Below are positions 12,586 to 18,006 of a DNA stretch of 18,006 bases, piece by piece; position 1 is the first letter of the stretch, and the number at the start of each line of letters is the position of its first letter. The translations under genes and the position numbers were made by a program. Origin of the DNA: DASXUC01 sp036004445 (lineage in GTDB: Bacteria > Sysuimicrobiota > Sysuimicrobiia > Sysuimicrobiales > Kaftiobacteriaceae); the NCBI GenBank assembly GCA_036004445.1, contig DASYRL010000015.1, forward strand, positions 1 through 18,006. The letters run 5' to 3'. Under the pieces are notes generated by a model. It did no database searches. It saw nothing but the letters and a program-made list of their open reading frames with translations, and had not been told where the DNA came from.

Positions 12586-14486
12586 TTGCGACCGGAAAGG
12601 TCATTGCGGGGCGGTACGAGATCCTCCAGCGTATCGGCGACGGCGGCATGGCGTCGGTGTTTACGGCGCGCCGGGTCGACGACGGCGCGATCGTTGCGCT
12701 GAAGATCCTGAGGGAGCAGTACGCGGCGGACGCGGAGTTCGTCGAGCGGTTCGAGCGCGAGGCGCGCGCGGTCAGCGCGCTGGAGCACCCGCACATGGTG
12801 CACGTCTTCGACAGCGGGCGTGAGGACGGCGTGCACTACATCGCGATGGAGTACGTGGCGGGCTCGAACCTCAAGGAGTTGATCCGCCGCCACGGGCCCC
12901 TGCCGGTCGACGAGGCTGCGGTGATCGCCGCGCAGGTCTGCGAGGCCCTCGCGTACGCGCACGCCCACGGGGTGATCCACCGCGACGTCAAGCCGCAGAA
13001 CATCCTGCTTACCCCCGACGGCGAGGTCAAGGTGACCGACTTCGGCATCGCCCGGGCCACCAGCGCGGCGACCATCACCCAGACCGGGACGGTGCTCGGT
13101 TCGGTTCAATACCTGTCTCCCGAGCAGGCCCGCGGGGTGGAAGTGGACCGCGCCGCGGACGTCTACTCGCTGGGCGTCGTCCTCTACGAGATGGTGACCG
13201 GGCGGCTGCCCTTCGAAGGGGACAGCGCGGTGGCCATCGCCATCAAACACATCCACGAAGACCCGGTCCCCCCGCAGAGCGTGAAGCCCGCGGTGTCGGA
13301 CCGCATGAACGGGATCATCCTCAAGGCCTTGGCCAAATCGCCCGCCGCGCGCTACGCCAGCGCCGACGAGATGCGGACGGATCTGGTCGGCGGCGGACAG
13401 CTCTGGCGCCAGCCCGTTCACTCGGTGAGCGACGATACACCGGCCACGATGGTCCTGCGGCCCGCCCCGAATGATCGCCGCCGGGCCCGGGCATGGCCGC
13501 GGTTTTCGCCGGGGATCGTTGCCGCCGCGCTGCTCATCGTGATCGCCGGCGGGGCCTGGGGCGGCTGGCGCGCGTTTAGCAGCTACCTCAACGTACCGGA
13601 AGTCGCTGTCCCGGCGTTCGCCGGCAAGCCCTACGGTATGGCGGAGCGGCTGGCCGCCGAGGCCGGGCTGCGGCTGGAGCTCGTCGAGGAAGCCTACAGC
13701 TCGACCGTGCCCGCCGGGGCCGTGGTCTCCCAGGATCAACCGGCCGGTAAGCGCGTGAAGGTCGGCCGCGTCATCGGGGTCGTGGTGAGTCTCGGGCCCG
13801 AGTTGTTCTCGGTGCCCGACGTGCAGCGCCGGTCCCTCGTCGAAGCTCGCGTGATGATCGATCAGTCGCGCCTGCGCATCGGTGAGCTGCGCGAAGCCTT
13901 CAATGAGAACGTCAGGGGTGGGTTCGTGATCTCGCAGGATCCCCAGCCCGGCGCCCGCCTGGAGCGGGGACGCCCGATCAACCTGGTGGTCAGCAAGGGC
14001 CCGCGGATCATCGAGATGCCGCAGCTGATCGGCCGGTCGCTCACGGAGGCGCGCCGTGTGCTCCAGGAGTTGGGGGTGACCCTGCGCGAGGTGACCACCG
14101 TGCCGTCGTCGGATCTCGAGCCGGGGATCGTCGTCGATCAGACGCCGCCGCCGCGCACCCGGATTAAACCCCAGGACGCCGTGAGCGTCCGCGTGAGCAT
14201 CCGCCCCGGCGAGGAGCAAACGCCGCCGCCATCGGCGGTGGTGACCGCCAAGCCCCAGCAGCCGACCGCCGCGGGAGACAAAGTGACGCGCGTGCAGCTG
14301 GTGGTTCCCGGCGGCAGCGCCGAGCAGGCCGTGAAGATCGTGGTCATCGACGAACGCGGCGTCCGCATCGCGTTCGAACGGACGATGAGCCCGGGCAGCC
14401 GGATCGATGAGGCGGTGCGGTCGCGCGGATACACCATCATTCAGGTGTACATCGACAACCGCTTGATCCAGGAGATCCGGCCGTGA
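12582..14486 (+). CDS. prkC: PrkC/PknB-type PASTA serine/threonine kinase
   Basis: Membrane eukaryotic-like kinase that senses muropeptides or lipid II through PASTA repeats and controls wall growth and division. Kinase domain about 12-270: glycine loop GDGGMASV (19-26), Lys41, Glu60, HRDVKPQN with Asp135, DFG 153-155, and a Thr-rich activation loop TITQTGTVLGS (165-174) ending in SPE. After a basic juxtamembrane linker, one TM helix spans about 308-329. Three PASTA repeats follow (about 338-405, 407-473, 475-541), then a Pro-rich linker and a C-terminal beta domain (568-634; VPGGSAEQAVKIVVID, QVYIDNRLIQE) as in Firmicutes kinases. 634 aa. ATG 12582 overlaps the rlmN stop. The PP2C phosphatase gene that usually precedes it is missing. 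Confidence 0.95.
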   Translation: MIATGKVIAGRYEILQRIGDGGMASVFTARRVDDGAIVALKILREQYAADAEFVERFEREARAVSALEHPHMVHVFDSGREDGVHYIAMEYVAGSNLKELIRRHGPLPVDEAAVIAAQVCEALAYAHAHGVIHRDVKPQNILLTPDGEVKVTDFGIARATSAATITQTGTVLGSVQYLSPEQARGVEVDRAADVYSLGVVLYEMVTGRLPFEGDSAVAIAIKHIHEDPVPPQSVKPAVSDRMNGIILKALAKSPAARYASADEMRTDLVGGGQLWRQPVHSVSDDTPATMVLRPAPNDRRRARAWPRFSPGIVAAALLIVIAGGAWGGWRAFSSYLNVPEVAVPAFAGKPYGMAERLAAEAGLRLELVEEAYSSTVPAGAVVSQDQPAGKRVKVGRVIGVVVSLGPELFSVPDVQRRSLVEARVMIDQSRLRIGELREAFNENVRGGFVISQDPQPGARLERGRPINLVVSKGPRIIEMPQLIGRSLTEARRVLQELGVTLREVTTVPSSDLEPGIVVDQTPPPRTRIKPQDAVSVRVSIRPGEEQTPPPSAVVTAKPQQPTAAGDKVTRVQLVVPGGSAEQAVKIVVIDERGVRIAFERTMSPGSRIDEAVRSRGYTIIQVYIDNRLIQEIRP

Positions 14487-15214
14487 CGCCCGCCCTGCAC
14501 CCAAGCGGAGCGAGTGGTTCAGGGGCGACGCGGTCCCAACCCGGTCGCGTCCTGATCGCCGCCAGCATCCTGGCCGCTGATTTCGCAAGGCTCGGCGACG
14601 CGGTGGCCGCGGCCGAGCGCGGGGGAGCGGACTGGATCCACGTCGACGTCATGGACGGACGCTTCGTGCCGGAGATCACCATCGGACCGGTCATCATCGA
14701 AGCCATCCGTACGGTGACGGCCCTGCCGATCGACGCGCATCTGATGGTCGCAGACCCGGAGCGTCACGTCGACGCGTGCGTGCGCAGCGGCGCGACGTCG
14801 GTGACGGTGCACGTCGAAGCCACGCCGCATCTCCAGCGGGTCATCCAGCACATCAGGGAGCGCGGCGCCCGGGCGGCGGCCGCGATCAACCCCGCGACGC
14901 CGGCGGGTGCCCTCGCCCCGGTGCTGCCCGACCTCGACATGGCGCTGGTGATGACCGTCAATCCCGGCTATGCCGGCCAGACGTTCATCGCCTCTGCCCT
15001 GCCCAAGGTGCGCGAGATCCACGCCTGGATCGAGCAGGGCGGCCTGGCCGTCGACCTCCAGGTCGACGGCGGCATCAACGATGCCACGGCCGGCCAAGCC
15101 GTCGCCGCCGGCGCGACCATCCTCGTGGCCGCCTCCGCGGTGTTCAAGGGTGCCGGCGGGATCGAGGCCTCGCTCGCCCGGCTGCGCCGGGCAGCCGCAG
15201 GGGTCAGGGTCTGA
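14483..15214 (+). CDS. rpe: Ribulose-phosphate 3-epimerase
   Basis: Interconverts ribulose-5-phosphate and xylulose-5-phosphate (pentose phosphate and Calvin pathways); TIM barrel, cytoplasmic. Diagnostic blocks: IAASILAADFARL, WIHVDVMDGRFVPEITIGP (usually FVPNITIG), DAHLMV, MTVNPGYAGQTFI and LQVDGGI, with metal/catalytic His and Asp in place. GTG 14483 overlaps the kinase stop (GTGA). The first 22 residues are extra to the family and include a repeat-encoded part (14501-14525); normal Rpe would begin near VLIAASIL. In Bacillus-type clusters rsgA lies between prkC and rpe; it is absent here. The stop TGA overlaps the CTG of the next gene. Confidence 0.95.
   Translation: MTPALHPSGASGSGATRSQPGRVLIAASILAADFARLGDAVAAAERGGADWIHVDVMDGRFVPEITIGPVIIEAIRTVTALPIDAHLMVADPERHVDACVRSGATSVTVHVEATPHLQRVIQHIRERGARAAAAINPATPAGALAPVLPDLDMALVMTVNPGYAGQTFIASALPKVREIHAWIEQGGLAVDLQVDGGINDATAGQAVAAGATILVAASAVFKGAGGIEASLARLRRAAAGVRV
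14501..14525 (+). repeat. Dispersed ~25-bp element (AGCGAGTGG core), copy 2
   Basis: 18 of 20 identities with the reverse complement of 8364-8383; it continues as TTCAGGGG. It is translated in the N-terminal extension of Rpe, just as copy 1 is in Fmt. Confidence 0.75.
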
Positions 15215-15217
15215 CCC
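15201..15217 (+). promoter_or_regulatory. Hairpin enclosing the deacetylase-like gene's CTG start
   Basis: GGGTCAG (15201-15207) and CTGACCC (15211-15217) form a perfect 7-bp stem with a GGT loop. The 5' arm overlaps the SD-like AGGGG (15199-15203), and the 3' arm begins with the CTG start codon and the rpe stop. Opening by ribosomes finishing rpe would expose the start, a coupling device by inference. Confidence 0.5.
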
Positions 15218-16242
15218 TCGCGTTCGTCACGCATCCGGACTGCCTCCGGCACGACCCCGGCTTCGGTCACCCGGAACGCCCCGCCCGCCTCCGCGCCGTG
15301 CTCGACGCCGTAGAGGGCAGCGAGCTGGATCTCATCAAGGTGACGGCGGACCCGGTTCCCGATGACGTCCTCTTCGCCGTCCACGAGGAACCGTACGTCG
15401 AGATGGTGCGGTCGCATGCCAGATCGGGCGGAGGGATCCTCGATCCGGATACGGTGGTGTCGGCGTCGTCGTATGACGCGGCCGTGCTGGCCGCGGGCGC
15501 CGCCGTCGCCGCGGTGGCCCAGGTGCTGCACGCAGGGGTGGGGACGGCGGCCTTTGCCGCCGTGCGGCCTCCGGGACACCACGCGCTCCCGGCGAGAGGG
15601 ATGGGGTTCTGCTTGTTCAACAACGCCGCGTGCGCGGCGCTCGCGGCGCGGCGGCACGGGTGCGAGCGCGTGATGATTCTGGATTGGGACGTCCATCACG
15701 GCAACGGGACGCAGGAAATCTTCTACCGGGACGGCTCCGTCCTCTATGTGTCGCTGCATCAGGAAAACTGGTACCCCGGGACCGGCCCATGGAGCGACTT
15801 CGGCGGCGGGGCGGGGGAGGGTTTCACGGTGAACGTCCCGCTGCCGGCCCAGACGGGTGATGAAGGATACCGGCTGGTGTTCGAAGAGGTAGTGGTCCCC
15901 CTCGGCGCGGCCTTCCGGCCTGATCTGCTGGTGATCTCCGCCGGCTACGATGCACAGCGCGGCGACCCCCTCGGCGGTATGCTGGTGAGTACCGGCGGAT
16001 TCGCGATGATGACGGAGCTGGCGCGCCAGGCGGCGGGATCGTCACGCCGCATCACCGCCGTCCTGGAGGGCGGGTACCACCTGCAGCCGCTGGCCCAGAG
16101 TGTGGTGGCGACGCTTGACGTCCTCAGCGGCAACCCCGCCCCTGCCGCGACGCCGTCCGCGGCTGACGAGATCCCGTACCGGGTCATTGCCGAGCGGGTC
16201 AAACGGACGCGTTCGGCCTTGCGGAACTACTGGAACATCTGA
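15211..16242 (+). CDS. Histone deacetylase-like / acetylpolyamine amidohydrolase-family hydrolase
   Basis: Zinc amidohydrolase of the arginase/deacetylase fold, most like bacterial class II HDAC-like enzymes; the substrate (acetyl-lysine protein, acetylpolyamine or other acylamide) is not determinable. Blocks: GFGHPERPARL (17-27), RPPGHHALP with the catalytic His pair 123-124, MGFCLFNNAA, zinc ligands Asp160 and His162 in DWDVHHGNG, Asp247 in SAGYDAQRGDPLGG, and the catalytic Tyr in LEGGYH (about 289). 343 aa, normal. The frame has no ATG near the homologous N-terminus; CTG 15211 gives MTLAFVTHPDC, overlaps the rpe stop (CTGA) and has AGGGG 7 bases upstream. Upstream in-frame starts lie deep inside rpe. 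Its stop shares one base with the thioesterase ATG. Confidence 0.85.
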   Translation: MTLAFVTHPDCLRHDPGFGHPERPARLRAVLDAVEGSELDLIKVTADPVPDDVLFAVHEEPYVEMVRSHARSGGGILDPDTVVSASSYDAAVLAAGAAVAAVAQVLHAGVGTAAFAAVRPPGHHALPARGMGFCLFNNAACAALAARRHGCERVMILDWDVHHGNGTQEIFYRDGSVLYVSLHQENWYPGTGPWSDFGGGAGEGFTVNVPLPAQTGDEGYRLVFEEVVVPLGAAFRPDLLVISAGYDAQRGDPLGGMLVSTGGFAMMTELARQAAGSSRRITAVLEGGYHLQPLAQSVVATLDVLSGNPAPAATPSAADEIPYRVIAERVKRTRSALRNYWNI

Positions 16243-16778
16243 TGAAGGAACGGAAACGCGGAAACGCGGAAACGCGGACACACAAAAGCGGAGCACCTCG
16301 TCTGCTCCGTGTGCGTTTGGATACGGCAGAGCCTGCGAGCCCATTCGCCGTCGAGACGCAGATCCGCGTCCGGTACGCGGAGACCGACGCGATGGGTGTC
16401 GCGCATCACAGCAATCATCTGGTCTGGTTTGAAGCGGGGCGGACGGAGTACACGCGGGCGATCGGGATGCCCTACCGTGCAATCGAGGAGTCCGGCATGC
16501 GGCTGGTCGTCGTGGCGGCGTCGTGCCGGTACTACACGCCCACCCGGTACGATGACGTCATCATCGTCCGCACGTGGGTGCGCGAGATTACACGGGCAAC
16601 GCTCACCTTCTCGTATGACGTACGGCACGCCGGATCAGGCCGGCTGCTGGCCGAGGGCGAGACGTCGCATGCCGCAACGGACCTCACCGGCCGCGTGCGG
16701 CGCATTCCGGACCCGGTTCGGACCGCGCTGGTGCCTGAGGGCAGGAGCCCCTCAGACGGCAGCGAAGGTGAAGAGTGA
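16242..16778 (+). CDS. YbgC-like acyl-CoA thioesterase (4HBT hot-dog fold)
   Basis: Hot-dog-fold thioesterase resembling the YbgC/4-hydroxybenzoyl-CoA thioesterase group. RVRYAETDAMGVAHHSNHLVWFEAGRTEY is the signature, with the catalytic Asp in ETDAMG, followed by ASCRYYTPTRYDDVI and a C-terminal strand set. The substrate is likely an acyl-CoA, not assignable further. ATG 16242 shares its A with the upstream stop (TGATG). This gives 178 aa, longer than the usual 130-150, because about 25 N-terminal residues (KERKRGNAETRTHKSG...) come from an octamer repeat and a small hairpin; in-frame GTG 16311 would give a normal-sized 155-aa protein but lacks an SD. Being downstream of the deacetylase-like gene suggests shared acyl metabolism, only by context. 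Confidence 0.85.
   Translation: MKERKRGNAETRTHKSGAPRLLRVRLDTAEPASPFAVETQIRVRYAETDAMGVAHHSNHLVWFEAGRTEYTRAIGMPYRAIEESGMRLVVVAASCRYYTPTRYDDVIIVRTWVREITRATLTFSYDVRHAGSGRLLAEGETSHAATDLTGRVRRIPDPVRTALVPEGRSPSDGSEGEE
16252..16283. repeat. Tandem array, 4 x 8 bp (GGAAACGC)
   Basis: Three perfect GGAAACGC units and a degenerate GGACACAC. It begins 8 bases after the thioesterase ATG and is translated. Its reverse complement (GCGTTTCC) is close to the 12542-12581 unit, so the two arrays are inverted relatives. A 7-bp hairpin, CGGAGCA/TGCTCCG, follows at 16289-16309. Confidence 0.9.
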
Positions 16779-16802
16779 TCCCAAGGAGTGTGCGGTCAGC
16801 CT

Positions 16803-18006
16803 ATGCTTGAGGAAAGCCAGTCTGGCCAACTAAAGGACGAGCGCGTGGATCTTGCCGCCATTGCCCCGCTGGCGGAGCGGCAGATCATCCAGGGGACGGT
16901 CGTGCGCGTCGACAGCGAAGGCGTCCTCGTCGACGTCGGCGCCAAGTCCGAGGGGATCGTTCCCCTCAGCGAGCTCTCGCGGCCCGGATCGGCCGGCGCA
17001 TCGGTTGCCGTCGGCGATCGGATCGACGTCATGGTCATGCGGGTGGAAGGCGAAGAAGGCACCATCGTGCTGTCCAAGCGGCGGGCCGACTTCGAGGCGG
17101 CGTGGCGGCGGGTCCAGGAGGCCAAGGACGCCGGCAAGGTCCTCCACGCGATGGTGGTGGACAAGGTGAAGGGCGGTCTCGTCGTCGACCTCGGGATGCG
17201 CGGGTTCGTACCCGGGTCCCAGGTGGACCTTTCTCTTGCCAAAGGCCGGCGGTTTGAATGGTTCGTCGGGCAGTCCATCCCGCTGAAGGTGATCGAGGTC
17301 GACCGTCCCAAGGGGCGGGTCATCCTTTCGCACAAGCAGGCGGTGGACGAGGATCGCAAGACCAGGCGCGCGACCGTCTTGCAGGAGCTGCAGGAAGGTC
17401 AGATCGTCGAAGGGACCGTGAAGCGGTTGACCGACTTTGGCGCCTTCGTCGACCTCGGCGGGATCGACGGGCTGCTGCCGGTCAGCGAAATGTCCTGGAC
17501 CTACATCAAGCACCCGTCGGAAGTGCTGCGGCGGAACCAGCAGCTGCGGCTGCTCGTGCTGCGCATGGACCGGGAATCCGGCCGTATCTCGCTGGGCCTC
17601 AAGCAGATCCTCGATGATCCGTGGCAGCAGGCGGCCGACCGGTACCACACCGGCGATGTCGTCCGCGGCAAGGTCGTGCGCACGGTCCCGTCGGGGGCGT
17701 TCGTGCGGCTGGGCGACATCGACGCGTTCATTCCGATTGCCGAGTTCTCCGAGAAACGCATCGCCAAGATCGACGAGGCGGTCAAGGTCGGCGAGATGCT
17801 CGAGGCGATCGTCACCGACCTCCGGCCAGATGAGCGGCGCATGCTGCTGTCGGTCAAGAAGGTCGAGCGGGATAGGGAGCGTAAGCGCGTCAAGGAGTTC
17901 ATGAAGACCCAGGAAGAAGAGGGCCGGGTGACGATCGGCGACATCGCCGGGGAGTTGCTCCGCCAGGTGATCGAGCCGGAAGCCGCCGCGAAGCCGGCCG
18001 AGGCCG
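16803..18006 (+). CDS. rpsA: Ribosomal protein S1-type protein, four S1 domains (3' end cut by window)
   Basis: S1-type RNA-binding protein of the 30S subunit, which helps mRNA binding. Four S1 (OB-fold) domains are visible at about 28-93, 112-178, 199-267 (EGTVKRLTDFGAFVDLGGIDGLLPVSEMSW, the best match to consensus) and 284-352, then a charged helix (ERDRERKRVKEF) and an Ala/Pro/Glu-rich tail running off the end at residue 401. Four domains is the Gram-positive-like form. The first two domains are the more degenerate. Start is uncertain: ATG 16803 has AAGGAG but 14 bases away, whereas GTG 16845 has AAAGGA 7 bases upstream and loses only 14 residues. TTGAGG (16807-16812) followed about 18 bp later by TAAAGG hints at an own promoter, weak. 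Because S1 normally unwinds leaders, its presence beside repeat-structured junctions is notable. Confidence 0.88.
   Translation, partial: MLEESQSGQLKDERVDLAAIAPLAERQIIQGTVVRVDSEGVLVDVGAKSEGIVPLSELSRPGSAGASVAVGDRIDVMVMRVEGEEGTIVLSKRRADFEAAWRRVQEAKDAGKVLHAMVVDKVKGGLVVDLGMRGFVPGSQVDLSLAKGRRFEWFVGQSIPLKVIEVDRPKGRVILSHKQAVDEDRKTRRATVLQELQEGQIVEGTVKRLTDFGAFVDLGGIDGLLPVSEMSWTYIKHPSEVLRRNQQLRLLVLRMDRESGRISLGLKQILDDPWQQAADRYHTGDVVRGKVVRTVPSGAFVRLGDIDAFIPIAEFSEKRIAKIDEAVKVGEMLEAIVTDLRPDERRMLLSVKKVERDRERKRVKEFMKTQEEEGRVTIGDIAGELLRQVIEPEAAAKPAEA

Noticed and set aside
12375..14588. 737-aa open frame on the minus strand opposite the PASTA kinase
   Set aside because: Antisense shadow of a clear kinase gene in GC-rich DNA; His/Arg/Gly-rich composition, no family motif, no RBS.
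16289..16309. Terminator hairpin (CGGAGCA/TGCTCCG)
   Set aside because: No T-tract, and it lies inside the coding frame of the thioesterase just after its start; probably part of the repeat-derived insert.
16779..16844. Firm promoter call for rpsA
   Set aside because: TTGAGG and TAAAGG match consensus only partly, and the latter overlaps a good SD for GTG 16845, so it is mentioned only as a hint.

Overview
This is a very GC-rich bacterial chromosomal segment, densely coding. Its gene order follows the conserved Bacillus-type cluster rluD-pyrR / rqcH-yicC-remA-gmk-rpoZ-coaBC-priA-def-fmt-(yugP)-rsmB-rlmN-stp-prkC-rsgA-rpe. RemA, an RqcH/NFACT protein, a PASTA kinase, a YugP-like peptidase and a four-domain S1 protein point to a Firmicutes-like or deep-branching Terrabacteria lineage with high GC, for example an uncultured phylum such as Sysuimicrobiota/CSP1-3 or a relative. 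That assignment is inference from synteny and composition. No rRNA, tRNA, CRISPR, phage or IS genes were seen, and no stretch longer than about 300 bases lacks a gene.

Layout. Positions 1-1584 (+) hold the tail of an upstream gene (probably lspA), then rluD and pyrR. The RqcH/NFACT gene (minus) converges on pyrR and is divergent from yicC. From 3469 to the window end, every gene is on the + strand and nearly all abut or overlap: yicC, remA, an archaeal-type CMP kinase, a CoaC-like flavoprotein, a PriA-like protein, def, fmt, a YugP-like peptidase, rsmB, rlmN, a PASTA Ser/Thr kinase, rpe, a class II histone-deacetylase-like hydrolase, a YbgC-like thioesterase and rpsA (cut by the window end). 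Most of these genes serve translation and its quality control (RqcH, YicC, Def, Fmt, RsmB, RlmN, S1), nucleotide and cofactor supply, replication restart and envelope signalling. Most junctions are 1-4 base overlaps (ATGA, GTGA, CTGA or TGATG), so translational coupling is pervasive.

Three things stand out. (1) The window is peppered with short tandem arrays, usually four units of 7-9 bp with a different unit at different junctions, plus a dispersed element of about 25 bp. They sit almost only at gene ends and are often translated into protein tails. (2) Several cluster members are non-canonical. The PriA homologue has lost the Walker A lysine, the DEEH box and the arginine-finger motif. The CoaC homologue lacks both usual catalytic residues and the CoaB half. 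An archaeal-type CMP kinase sits where gmk and rpoZ would be. The PASTA kinase has no adjacent phosphatase, and rsgA is absent. (3) Start signals are unusual: CTG is the only sensible start for the CMP kinase and probably for the deacetylase-like gene, and a perfect extended -10 box predicts a leaderless mRNA for the YugP-like peptidase.
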